Shown one piece after another: positions 22,415 to 34,226 of a stretch of 64,000 nt of DNA (the stretch's first letter is position 1; every line of letters starts with the position of its first letter). Below the pieces are notes generated by a model. It was not told where the DNA came from, ran no database searches, and saw only the letters and a program-made list of their open reading frames with translations. This DNA is from Pohlia nutans (lineage: Eukaryota > Streptophyta > Bryopsida > Bryales > Mniaceae). The position numbers and the translations under genes were made by a program. The stretch lies in the NCBI GenBank assembly GCA_022496805.1, contig CM040094.1, forward strand, positions 1,302,001 through 1,366,000, in the 5' to 3' direction.

Positions 22415-23775
22415 AAAAACCCAGAATATGGGCGCACTAAGAGCAATGCTCACCCGCGAGGATAGTGAGTGCAAAGAAAAGTTTGAAGAGCCCTGACAAT
22501 CAAGGCCACATTTATGAAGAGGGATGGGGCATGTTTTTCTCCAAGGTTGTACTAAAGGTTTTGTTGAGTCCCTTTAACGCGACAGGGTGGAGATGCTCTA
22601 GGACAGAGACAACAAACACTTTATTCACGCCGACCTCGACAAAAGACCGGAGTTCTTATCTACCGTATCTAGAGTCCCTACCTGAAATTCACAAGCCGGC
22701 AGAGGAGAACGCACGCTCCCCTAAAGTTCCCATTGCGTTCCCCATCCGCCCTGCACAGGAGGGCGGGAGCGGGGCCTTGAAGGCCTTCCCTCTCTTTTAG
22801 CGCCTTTTGTTGTCGACGTTGTTTTTGGAGCTCCCCCGTCGATCGAACTCTACACCATTTCCTCGCGGAGCCGAAGCCTCATCGACCAATCGCTCCATTC
22901 TCATTCTCATTCCCGTTTTCTCTCTTGCCCTTAATGCCACTCGATCGCCCTTCCACATTTCAATTCCCGCACTTCATTCCAGCTTTCCATCACGCCTCGG
23001 TAGTCGCGGATGCGCATTCAGAGCTCACCACTTTCTCAGCTCGCAAGCAGGGAAGTCCTCCAGGCGATAGCGATACAGAGAGCGCCACGACTGGATCGCG
23101 GTAGAATATTTTTTGAAACGGACTGGAATTCGAGGTGAGAGCCGGTTGGGGGAAGAAACCGAAGAGACGAGTGTGCAGGAATTAGGGTTTGAGGTGCGAG
23201 GGAATTAGGGTTTGGGCTGGAGCTTTTTTGCGTTCCGATGCGGCGGAGGATTTGCAATTAGAGAAATTTTCAGGTGTATTCTTGGCGTAAAGAAGCGTTT
23301 TTTTCTTGAGGAGATTGGTTGGCGAGTGACTGTGGAATTGGCATTGTGTGCCATTGGTTGATGACATCCGTGTTGTTCGCGTAGTCTGATTCCGACGGAG
23401 TCCGATTTTCTTGGCAGGAAGAAATCGTTGTAGGAGCTTCGGTTTTTAGGGCTTGTGGTCAACCAATTGTATGTTGACGCTTTGACTTACAATTTCTGCT
23501 GTTGATGCATAAGGAACAGAATTTCGGGGCTGGAAGTAGCGTGTAGTTGAAGCTAACTGCGCTTGAGAGAATCTGTTCAAGACGGGCTATAAAAAGGACT
23601 TCATCTCGTTCATGGCTCAATATCTGATTTAGCTTGATAGAGGGTTCTCCGTATTGTATTCTTGACGGATGCGAGTAGCAGCATTTCCGAAACCTTGTTA
23701 TCGTATGTTAGGGCTCTTTTCCAGCTTTCTGTTGCTGGAGTTGTTATTCATAGACCGTTGTAGGAGCTTACGACA

Positions 23776-24944
23776 ATGAGTGCTGTAAACGTGACGAACG
23801 TGACCGTGCTGGACAACCCGTCCATGTTCCAGAATCCCTTCCAGTTCGAGATCTCGTACGAGTGTCTCGTTCCTCTCAAAGATGGTGAGTCTTCTCTTTT
23901 TTGTATCGTCAGAAAATGTATGCCATTCGTTGCTGTTGTGGTTCTTTCATGTTTCTTCAACTTGTGCAATCGTTCTTTATCACTTATGAATGTCTGGTGA
24001 TGCAGATCTCGAATGGAAGCTGATATACGTGGGTTCCGCGGAGGACGAGAAGTACGATCAAGTCCTGGAAAGCGTGCTTGTCGGTCCAGTGAACGTTGGG
24101 AATTACAGATTCGTTTTTCAGGTACAAAATTCATAACGGCTAATTTTAGTTATCATAAAAGAGAAGTGGTGTTTGAACAAGATACCATGTGTTTTGCTTT
24201 AATATACTCTTATTTGTTCACTCTAAATAGTTCAAAGATCAAAAAAGACGGCTAAACTAGTTGTGCATGAGTTTGAAGACCACCAAGCTCTTACACACAA
24301 AAAAGACGGCTAAACTAGTTGTGCATGAGTTTGAAGACCACCAAGCTCTTACACACCTAATAGTGAGAGACCACCAAGCTCTTTTACATCTTTGAACTAT
24401 TTAGAGTGAACAAATAAGAGTATATTAAAGCAAAACACATGGTATCTTACTCAAACACCACTTGACTTTTAGGATAACTCCATTGTCTGAATTTGTTTCA
24501 ATAATACTCTTTGGCCTCAGTGAGCATTGTGGCCTGATGTGCTGTGGATGATTTTTGCAGGCGGATCCTCCAGAGCCTTCCAAGATCCCGGAGGAGGACA
24601 TCATCGGGGTGACGGTGCTGTTGTTGACGTGTTCCTACGTGGGGCAGGAGTTTCTGAGGGTGGGCTACTACGTGAGCAACGAGTACGTGGACGAGCCTCT
24701 CCGCGAGGAGCCACCGGCGAAAGTGCTGATCGACAGAGTGCAACGGAACATTCTGGCGGACAAGCCGCGCGTGACGAAGTTTCCCATTGTGTTCAATGCC
24801 ACGCCTCCTGCACCAACCGAGAGTGCACCCGCAAACAACAACTATCCCATGGCGCTCAATGCACCAGCTCCAAGTCAAGTGACTACGATGGATGCGGAGC
24901 TGGATGACGGTGTCAGACCCATGGACATCTCACAACAGGATTAG
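23776..24944 (+). CDS. ASF1: Histone chaperone ASF1, copy 2 (three exons)
   Basis: Exons are 23776-23884, 24006-24121 and 24561-24944, with the same phases and exon 1 and 2 lengths as copy 1, giving 202 residues. The conserved core (about residues 1-155) differs from copy 1 at only a handful of positions, such as [25 protein letters not shown] and FPIVFNATP. The tail is shorter and keeps NAPAP and one DDGVRPM motif before ending in SQQD. Intron 2 is longer than in copy 1 because it holds a fold-back MITE at 24148-24481. Both copies lie in the same orientation 7.5 kb apart, which marks a local duplication. Both reading frames are intact, so either or both may be expressed. Confidence 0.95.
24148..24481. 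mobile_element. Fold-back MITE family H copy 2, in ASF1 copy 2 intron 2
   Basis: The ends are AGTTATCATAAAAG and CTTTTAGGATAACTC. The inner arms share CTCTTATTTGTTCACTC, GACCACCAAGCTCTTACAC and related words with the copies at 17955 and 40239. ASF1 copy 1 intron 2 reads ACGGCTAATGAATTTG straight through the site, and so shows the empty state. Confidence 0.85.
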
Positions 24945-25784
24945 AGTTGCTTGCGGTAAGTGATCGATTTTGTACTGTATCTGCAGAATCTCACGTACAT
25001 GAATGAGGTGCCAAATTTTGAAAGACCTCATGGAACGAACAATATTTCAGTTTTAGAGGTGTAGGAGTAGGTCCGGGATCATCAATGCGTTAGATGAGGT
25101 TTTGGGAGGGCAGGCAGGGGTTTTATGTAGATTGCTCAACACGTACCCCAGGGATACAGTCCTTAATGTGTAATACTTGTTTTCAAAGTTTTTTGAGACC
25201 GTGTGGACCCTTAATTTTGTTGTATGTCAGTTTGGTGGCATGTATGTAGTGGGGGCCTTGTGGGCAAAGATGGCCTTGTGCTCACTTTTGATCTCCGGTG
25301 CCCAGACTGTCGGCATATTCGTTGCCTGATGCCAGAATTGATGAACTTGTATGTTTCTTTTTCTCTCTGTTTATACTCCGGTATCTACTGGCATGCTGGA
25401 TTTTAATTTTTTCCCCCTGCATAGCTACGAGTCTACGACGATCGCAATGACAGATCCTTTTATGTTCGATGGATTTGAATTCTATATACAGTGTTTCGCC
25501 ATAGACGACAAGCAAGAAAATTGCTGTGTGTGTGTCAAGATAGGAAGAATGGCTTGGTGAATGGAATTAGTGACTCAATCACTTGGATCATACAATTTTG
25601 CACTTGTGAAGGGTTATGGTCAACTATAGGTTTTGCTTATTTTCAAAATCCATCATTGCTTCATTCAACATTGTTGACACCCACAAGTGTTACATTACAT
25701 TGTGCTTCAATATAATGTGTTAGATTTTAAATAGTTGAAAAGTGCTTCAAGTAGAAAAGTTCTCCGAAACATTTGAAGAACACC

Positions 25785-26300
25785 TCCATTCAGGTCTTTT
25801 TAATTTTGTTCCCCTAAGTGTGGTAAATGATGCATTATCATCTTGAACATATGGGATGAGAAATATTTGCATCCCCTACGTAACCATTGGTGCATCTCTA
25901 TGAAACACTTTTCAATAATTCAAGAACACCTCCATTCAAACCTTTTAAATTCTATTTAGTAAGTGTGATAATTGATAAGTCATCATCTTGACCATATGGG
26001 ATGAAAGAAAATTAACACATCTCATCGTAAGTAATCTTAAACTCTTTGCTTTCATTGAAAGATCTCTTCAAAACAATTCCAACCGTCCAAAAACACCTTC
26101 ATTCAAATCCTTTGAATTTGGGTTTGAATTCTTTTCACCTAAGTGTGATAAATGATGTGTCATCATCTTCTCTTAAAAGACCTCTTTGAAATAATTTCCA
26201 AGAGTCCAAGAACACCTCCTTTAAAATCCTTTGAATTCAATTCATCTAAGTAATAAATGATGAGTCATCATCTTAAACATATGGTATGAAAAGAAAAATA
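25785..26300. repeat. Tandem block of four 110-150 bp units
   Basis: Each unit contains CAAGAACACCTCCATTCAAA, then CCTAAGTGTGATAAATGATG and TCATCATCTTGANCATATGG, followed by a run such as AGAAAATNAACAC. The units start near 25780, 25920, 26080 and 26208 and have drifted. Non-coding. Confidence 0.65.
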
Positions 26301-26462
26301 CACATTTTAAAGTAATCATATACTCCTTTACAAAATATGAAACAAAGAATTTTCTCCAATCAAAATCCAATCAAAAGTGACAACCATCACTAAACATTAC
26401 TAAATAATAAACCACTTGTAAGTAGTGCTCAAAAACTGTGTGTCAGATTTTCTTGATTTTTG

Positions 26463-26595
26463 TTAATCCTTAAGGGACCAAATATTCATACTTTAAGAAT
26501 GACAAGTTCAATTGATCATATAGGGGAAAATATAACTAGACGAGACCAAATTTTATATCACTAGATCTAGTGTAAATCATTAAATGGGTTAATCA
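26463..26595 (-). mobile_element. Fragment of family A TTAA element, reversed
   Basis: Starts TTAATCCTTAAGGGACC, then GACAAGTTCAATTGATCATA, which is the complement of the right half of the elements at 8485-8721 and 35220-35458. The other end is lost. Confidence 0.5.
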
Positions 26596-27235
26596 AAAGA
26601 AAAAGAAAAAGAGACAAACAAGAGGAAGTCCAAATAGGACCTATTGAAGAGGATAAAAAAAACATAGTGATCATTCTAGTCATCGTGAATGCTTAGGCCA
26701 GTTACAAGAAGCAATTGTAAATGAAATTTTAAGAAAACGACCACCATGACAAAGTGCACTATCTTATGAACATAATAATTTAATCAAAAGAGTGATATAG
26801 TCCTTTATGCTTCTCCACAATACTTCATTAAGCTAACAAATTTCAAGAATAACATAAACAATATAATAAAAAAAACAAAAATGGCATAATTAAGACATAT
26901 AGTAAAAATCAAGGTAAAAAATTCTAGGGACAACATAAATGATACAATTGCAAAGAAAAAGTTGACACGTATTGACACATAATGCATTATGTTAAACATG
27001 ATACAATTGCAAAAGTTCCGCTCCACATACAAGAGTTGGGCATTGATTCCTAATTGAAATTTAACTCATGAAAAATCTCATAAATTCTTATTTATTTAAT
27101 AGTCAAGCCACAAAGAGCACTAAAGTACTCGGTTACATCTTTGACAAAACCAAATATGTACCTGGGCTGTACAATAAAAATGCATCTCAGGTTTTATGAA
27201 TGTTTTAAGCTCTAATGAGCTAAAAAGAAAAGCTT

Positions 27236-29587
27236 CTAGTTCATATCAACGCCTTTTTCAAGATTGATCACCTTCATTTCACTTGTAGGTCGGAGAGTCC
27301 CGGACATTGGAACAAAGCGCTTCCAAAACCAATGTCCATTCCACACCAAGTCCATCTCTTCAATGGGGATGCCTTTTGTCTCGGGGATGAACCAATACGT
27401 GAACGCCCCCATTACAACCACCCATCCACCAAAGAAAAGAAAAACTCCCCACTTGAATGTGCACAACAACGAAAGGAATATTTGCCCAATGACAAACGTA
27501 AAAAACATGTTGGCCGATACCGTGATTGCTTGGCCTGATGATCTTGTATCCAAAGGATAAATCTCACTTGGAATCAACCATCCCATAGGACCCCACGACC
27601 ATGCGAAAGACGAAACGTAGACGCAAATCATCACTATTGTGATCCACCCCAAAGTCGATGACATGGTCCCAGTACCGTTCAATCCTAGAGCGAGAATGAT
27701 GCCTACTGCCACCTACACAATCATATATGTGTAAAAAATCAGATGCAACGACAACAATTTCCTCATACTTGAAGTAAACATGTTATAGACTAAAAGAAGT
27801 TTACATTAGCAACATAACAACGAAAGTTCAATTACACAATGATAAATGAGGTTGAATTGGACAATATGAAAAGTGGAAAAGACAACAAAAAACAATTTGT
27901 TTGGTTTCATACCTGAGCAATGAGCATTTGAACACATGCTTCTAGGAGGAGCCAACGACGACCCCAACGATCCACTAAAAAGACAGCCAATAGAGTTGAC
28001 AAAACATTCACGCCGCCCACAATCACCGAAGAGTACAACGACGCCGAGTTCTCAAATCCCACCGTTTGAAATATCACTGGTGCATAGAACATGATGGCAT
28101 TGATTCCCGTGAATTGTTGGAAGAACTGCAAGAGCATCGAGATCACGAGTTGTGGACGGTTGCGCCTCTTAATCACGTTTCGGAATGGGCTTTGTTCCAT
28201 TGCTTCAGCTTCTTTGCTTGCGTCGAGAATGTCTTGAAACTCTTCGTCCACATTTTCAACACCACGAATGCGTTGCAAGACTTTCCTTCCACTGTCAAAC
28301 TTGCCTCTTTGCACCAATGAGTTTGGCGTGTCAGGCAAAATGATCCCGCCAACTGTAATCAAGAATGCAGGGATGGCAGCAATTGCAAGGGAAGTCCTCC
28401 ATCCGTTGGATTGCATCTGCTCGGTGCCGTAGTTCACAAGATTTGCAAATAGAATTCCAATCGTCACCGCAAGTTGAAACATAATGTTGAGTGCACCACG
28501 CCATTTCGGAGGCGCCATCTCAGAAAGGTAAAGCGGAACGGCTTGATTGGCAAACCCCACGCCCCATCCAAGACAAATTCTACCAATGACGATCATGATG
28601 AGGTTTTGTGCGGCGGCCGTAAACACAACTCCAAGACAAAAAGCAAAACCAGAGATGAGCATGGTAGCTTTGCGTCCATAATGTCGCGTTGTGTAGGAGC
28701 TGGCAAAAGTCGAAAGAAGCGCCGCAATGTAAAGGCATGAAGTAAACGCTTGGAGATTTTGGTCGTTGTATTTGCAATAAGCGTTGTCTGTGTTTGCATG
28801 TTGATGTTTGTTTTCTAGCACGGCAGGGAAGAACTTTGCTAGAAACTCGTCCATAGACGTCACACCTCCTGTATGAATAAAAAATACAAAAGCATAAATT
28901 TGTAAGAATCCAAAACCAACCATCAAGTTTTATGAACATTGAATACATTCGTAAGGACAATAATCCAATTAAAAATGTAATATTAATAAGAATGTAAAGG
29001 GGAATAATCATTGAAACCTTTGGAACATGAAAAGCAATATAGAAATAAATCTTTGTAGAAATTCATACTTAAGAATCATAAAAAAAACTTTTGTAAGAAT
29101 TCAAAAGTCACCAATCAAACATTATGAAACATTGAATGTAATATTTGTAAGAATACAAAGTATAACAATTGAATTTTACAAACACTAAAAGTAACATTTA
29201 TAAGAATGAAAGAACAACAATTAAGCTTTACAAATACAAAACGTAATATTTGTAAGAATACAAAGAACAATTACTATACAAACACAAAAAGTAACATGCG
29301 TAACAACGAAGCGAGCAACAATCAAGTTTCTAATACACCAAAAGCAACAAACAAATTAGATTGTATCATTTGTAGGAATCCAAAATGCAAAAAGCAAAAA
29401 TTGTAAGAATAAAAAAGGTCACAATTGAGCTTTTGGATAGAAGGTTTTGAGCACCTGAAATGCCAATGTCATATCCAAACATAAGACCGCCGGACGCTGC
29501 AAGAACAGAAACCAAAACAAGGAAGAATGTTGTTTTCCCGGGATAGTGCTTCATCTCTCCAACGGGCATGGCTACTCCATGGGCCAT
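27236..29587 (-). CDS. Sugar transport protein (STP), monosaccharide/H+ symporter
   Basis: A major facilitator transporter that would import hexoses with protons across the plasma membrane. Exons on the minus strand are 29587-29455, 28868-27913 and 27712-27236, all GT-AG with phases 1 and 0, giving 521 residues, the usual STP length. Landmarks in order: [17 protein letters not shown] (helix 1), [25 protein letters not shown] with the signature [18 protein letters not shown] before the central loop, [19 protein letters not shown] in helix 7, [26 protein letters not shown] and [13 protein letters not shown]. Twelve hydrophobic helices can be counted. The start ATG gives the short cytoplasmic N-terminus normal for the family. 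Intron 1 is filled with AT-rich repeats. Substrate within hexoses cannot be told from the sequence. Confidence 0.95.
28182..28325 (+). repeat. Donor copy of a 144 bp duplicated segment (within STP exon 2)
   Basis: This stretch of the STP coding exon, from GGAATGGGCTTTG to GCACCAATGAGTTTG on the plus strand, recurs base for base at 40068-40211. Confidence 0.95.
28930..29450. repeat. Drifted tandem repeats in STP intron 1
   Basis: The word TTTGTAAGAATACAAAG(A) followed by ACAATTNAGNTTTACAAACAC recurs with a spacing of about 55-70 bp, near 29077, 29143, 29198, 29250 and 29385. The array accounts for most of the intron. Confidence 0.6.
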
Positions 29588-31879
29588 CTTGCTAAAAGTT
29601 CTTGAACGATCGACAACACAACTCTACAACAATTGGACGTTGCCACAAAAAACAAAGAGAAGGCCAAATGAATCGGATAGTGCAATGCACAGTGTACTAG
29701 AGCCAAAAAATGCAAGTGCAATGCTAGCGCAAGTAGTCACAAAAATATGAAAACAAAGAAGGCATAACGTGCTATTTATAAGTATCTATGCTCCTACTAA
29801 CGAGACTACAAGCAAAAGTGTATCTCTACAACGCTCCTCACCCTACTTGCGAGACTTCAAGAAAATGTGTATGACGAAAGTGTTGATAACAATGTTCTAA
29901 ACACAATTAGGATGGTATATGTTTTAAGAATAAAGAAAAACATACTAAATGATAAAAGAACAAAATATATAAGAGTAAAATGTCTTTTACTTTTATACAT
30001 TACATTATTATTAAAAGACATTTTACTTTTAAAGATATCATATGTATTTCTTTTACTAAATTTGCTAAGCTCAAAAGTATAATGAATAATTACAATTGTT
30101 ATAAAAAAATGGCAAGAATGTAATGAGAAAAATGATGTATCTTAATATCTTATAATTAATTATTTTTAAGAATATATTTTGATCTTGGACCATAGTTCAA
30201 TTTCGGATTGTAAAAATAGAGATTTATTATTTTGGCCTAGATACTTCATTAGTCGTAAATACGCAATTCCCTATTTATGCACTTGGTTAAGTGTGCTCAT
30301 TTCATAAGCATATTTGGCTTTAAAAAAATTGGTTAAAAATTTCTCTAAAAAACATCAATGTTGTTTTTTTTACAATCACCTACATTGTAATCAAACGATT
30401 CTTTTAATTGTTTTTTATTTTTATTTTTATCTTTTCTTTTATCTTTGTTTTATCTTGATTTCTTTCTTGGTTTTTTTTTTTTTTTTTTTTTTGATTTCCT
30501 CTTGTCTTCCTCTTGTCTTTCTTCTTGTTTTTTTTTTCTTCTATTTTTATTTAGTTATGGATGCTGAACCCTACAAGGCAGGAACAAAGAAAAAAATGTT
30601 TTTTTTAGGTACTGTATTTGGCAGAGGGCTGTTGCTGAATTCTAAATGATTGCCAAAAACAAAATTAAAAATTAAAAAATAACTTTATTTGGCCGTGGCA
30701 TGCTGCTCAATTCTACACTGTAGCCATCTAAAAATTCAATTAATTAAAAATAAAATAAAATAAAAATAAAATAAAACTTAAAAAAAGGTTTAGGAATCCA
30801 AATCTTTGAAAAAAACTACTTCTAAAAATATTAAATTGGAATGTGGTCGAAATTCAAAAAATATTGTTACAATTTTTGATTTATAATCTAGAATATCAAA
30901 GAACATGCTTTTACATTCATAACATAATAGAGCATTCATGAAGTCCCCCTTTTTCCCATAACTGGCAGCTTACATGCATTCAACATCACTATCTTCATAA
31001 GCATGGCTAAAAGCATAGGCAGTGTCAACTTCTAAAAAGTTATTTACCATGGGGACCTACAAAAATGGAAGAACTAAAGTTCTAAACATGGCAATTGAAG
31101 AAGAACCACGGTTCTGTCAATAGGATGACTTGTTGTAAAAGGTGAAAACTGGATCACATTAAAAATGCTCATTTGATCGAGTTCTAAAAGGGATACATCC
31201 TAAATTGTTCTAAAATGTTATGTTACATTCATCCAAAAAAATGTGGAGGGTTTTTTTTTCTTAAACATGATTTAAAATATACCATAAAGTAATTTTAGCA
31301 TATCCATAATTTTTACTAGACATGTCAAAATGTGCTAAAATGTGTCATGCCTTTTGCACTCTAAACCACCTCTAGACTAGATTTGACGAGGCCTCTAATT
31401 CTTTTGGAAGTTAGTTGGGTTTAAATGGGGGGTATCTTGATCATCCAATGTCCAAATCAATAATCCCTTGGGTTTTTTATACTTATTTTTAAAATATGAT
31501 TTTAATAACAATAAGTTGACTTTCAATTCCACCTACATCAAAAGATAATTTTAATGTACCGGGCATGTTTACTAGAGACCTGGTAGTGGATGCTCTTAAA
31601 CTCGTTTTGAGTTCAAAAAGACTGCTAAACCAATCTATGATGAAATATAGAATAATTTAAAGTAAAGCCTTGCACCACCATTGTGTGTGGAACTAGTGAC
31701 CTCCCTAATGCTAGAGAGTTCCCACAAGATCGCCCAAGCCAAAAGACCCGACTAAGGAGACTATTCATGAACAATGCTTGTCAAAAATTGTGAATATAGA
31801 GAGCAAACCCCACTTGAATTCCTCTTCTATTTTCGGATAACCCTAATATCTCACCAAGGGGGAAAAAAAAAAAAAAAAA

Positions 31880-32050
31880 CTGCAAAAGAGACAAAGGTGC
31901 AGAACATTCAATAGCATGCATTGTCTCTCCCTTGGCTCCACAGTAGATGATGTAAAATATTCCACACCCAAGTATAAAATATTCATTAGTAACTAAGTGG
32001 ACACATGGAGGCTCAAGATGATGAACAGAGGGCATGAAGGAAATTGAATG
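31880..32050 (-). repeat. Dispersed repeat family F, copy
   Basis: Shares ATTCAATAGCATGCATTGTC, GTAGATGATGT(A/G)(A/G)AATATTCCAC and TAGNTAANTGGACA with copies near 51370-51540, 55960-56215 and 57350-57510. Short frames beginning MPSV../MHFTHH.. come from this repeat and are not genes. Confidence 0.55.
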
Positions 32051-32889
32051 TTATGTGCTATACAATAAAAATTCTTTTCTTTCCCCTTTACACAGCTTTT
32101 TCTCACATTTCTCTTTTTAACACAATTACCACTACAAAGTGACATAAATTTTCCAAATCAAAGTGGCATAAATATTTCAAATCAAATTGGAGTCAAGTTC
32201 CATCACATTAGGTAATTTTCTACAAGGTCCATCAAGAATGACTTGTGACCCTAAAAGCACTAAGTTGTTACTACAAAAATTATGATGAACTAACAGGAAT
32301 CAAATCTAGAAAAAAGGCAGCAAATAAATTCTAATTCAGTGAAAAAGCTTACACATGCACAGTCGCCATTGCCAGCCAACTCCAGCATGCAGGAGACCAA
32401 GTCATACAGTTCTAGACCGTGACAGTCAACCCACAGTAAAAAAATTAAATTAAATAAATATATTATCATGTAACCCAGCGAAAATGAGAGTCATGTAAGA
32501 ATATACAACCTTCTTTTTTTCATAATAGAACAAGGGTGGCATGAATCAGTGCTTGGGCAAATTTACTCCGTCTATCAACAGGTGGGTGATATCTAAGAAC
32601 CAGTGCATCAAATGAGAGAGAATCCTCTGTACAGTACAGTACACTGCATCAAATTAATTAGGAGGTTAAAAACTGATCTTCTCTGCGTCGCCTTTTTCTT
32701 CTGTACAAATGGTGTCCAGAACTAATCAAAAAACAGTGATCAAGTAGAATTGACGTTACCCAGGCTTATGTGCAAAATCCCACCTATTCCAGCAAGAAAT
32801 TTGCGCTCCGGGGTGCTTTTTTTACAGCAGTTGTTGGTTTTCTATGATACAACAGCAAGCAGAGGAGGTGAGGAAATTGATGATCAAGT

Positions 32890-32968
32890 CTTTACAGCAG
32901 CAGGTTTAGGGTTTAACAGGGTTAGGGTTTAGCAGGATTAGGGTTTAGCAGGATTAGGGTTTAGCAGC
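32890..32968. repeat. Telomere-like TTTAGGG-containing tandem repeats
   Basis: Four units of about 17-18 bp, each containing TTAGGGTTTAGCAGG or TTTAACAGGG. They carry the plant telomere word TTTAGGG and lie just 3' of the SAP30-like stop codon, so they are likely in its 3' untranslated region as AAACCCTAA. Confidence 0.75.
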
Positions 32969-32975
32969 TTCAATG

Positions 32976-34170
32976 TCAATGGTCTCCATGCAATCGGGAC
33001 CTTGGACGCTTTGCAGCTTGCATAAATGCTGCAATCACCTGAGCCTCGTCCAACTCCTGCCACAACAACAAGATCAAAGTCTCAGCACTTTTAAAGATGA
33101 ACATCAGGATTTTAAGATCCCACGGATTTTAAAGGATTTCCATGCAACATCTGATATTTCATGGGTTTGTACATTTTTCGCATGGATTTCGTGCTAATTC
33201 TGCACGGATTCTTCACTTTGTTAGATAACAAAAAGAGTGTGTTGAATCCGTGTGGATACAATGCAAAATTAGCGTGAAATTCATGCAGAATCCAATCTGA
33301 TATTTCATGGGTTCGTACATTTTTCGCACGGATTTCGCGCTAATTCTGCACAAATCCTGCACTTTGTTAAACAACGAAAAGAGTGAATGTTGAATCCGTG
33401 CGGGTACAATGCAAAATTAGTGTGAAATTCATGCGGAATCTCTGCGAAAAATGCATGTAACCATGAAATATCGGATACCGCACAGAAATCGTTAAAAATC
33501 AGTAAGGTCCTAAAATAATACCTGATGAATACCTTAGCCAAACCCATGGTTTGCATGATGTTTTCCTGTTGGTAATAAGCTAACAATAAAAGTCTGAAAA
33601 AAACAAAAAAGTAGCCATATTCCAACTTGGAGACGAACTTCTAACACGTTGACAGAGTTCGTAAGAGGCCCGCCCTATAAAGACACATTTTAAACTGTAA
33701 TTTAGGTAGAACTCATACTTAGAATACTACGTCCACAGGCACGTATTGCTGGTACCGCAATCTGATACAACCACACTATAATCCCTTACGTCAGAGAGAG
33801 TAAAAATTTGTGGAACCCGAACACTCACGGCACCACTGAGTCAGAAATAACACTGACAATTTCATTGGATCTCGACAAGTCCTGAAATAACCCTTTTAAC
33901 TATGACCGGTTTTTTTTTAAGTGTACGTGACTCACCCAAGAGTACTAATTGGTGTAGGTAACATTAATAGGCTGGTGGACATTCCATGTAACTATGCGGA
34001 TTGTGTATAATGCACTAAATAATTACAAGGTTAGTGTATTTTTCTACAAAATGAATCATGCAAGTAATACGTTCTCACCTGTGACATGAAGTGCCGGCCA
34101 ACAGCACGCAGCAGCTGCTCCTTGGTTGAGTTGGGACCAACTTCCACCTACGCAGAAATCAGTATTATTC

Positions 34171-34226
<56 letters not shown>

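Larger units (their letters stand above)
20229..22600. mobile_element. Composite element around a recombinase remnant
   Basis: The outer ends TAGAAGCATCTCCACCC (20229) and GGGTGGAGATGCTCTA (to 22600) are inverted repeats of about 17 bp with weaker similarity further in. Inside them, two direct repeats (20353-20540 and 22266-22414, about 150 bp shared) surround a minus-strand gene remnant with a tyrosine-recombinase domain. No target duplication was recognised. Whether the outer inverted repeats belong to the same element as the recombinase is inference. Confidence 0.5.
24945..27235. other. Intergenic stretch between ASF1 copy 2 and the STP gene
   Basis: Holds the ASF1 3' flank, a tandem repeat block at 25785-26300 and a reversed TTAA-element fragment from 26463. 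The remaining DNA is AT-rich with no recognised gene. Confidence 0.5.
29588..32975. other. Intergenic stretch between STP and SAP30-like genes
   Basis: Contains the STP upstream flank, T-rich runs at 30400-30540, a copy of a repeat family F at 31880-32050 and the 3' flank of the SAP30-like gene. No reading frame carries a recognisable domain. Confidence 0.5.

Noticed and set aside
22465..23070. Two consecutive plus-strand frames upstream of ASF1 copy 2
   Set aside because: They are proline/serine-rich, low in conservation cues, and lie in the probable leader/promoter of ASF1 copy 2.
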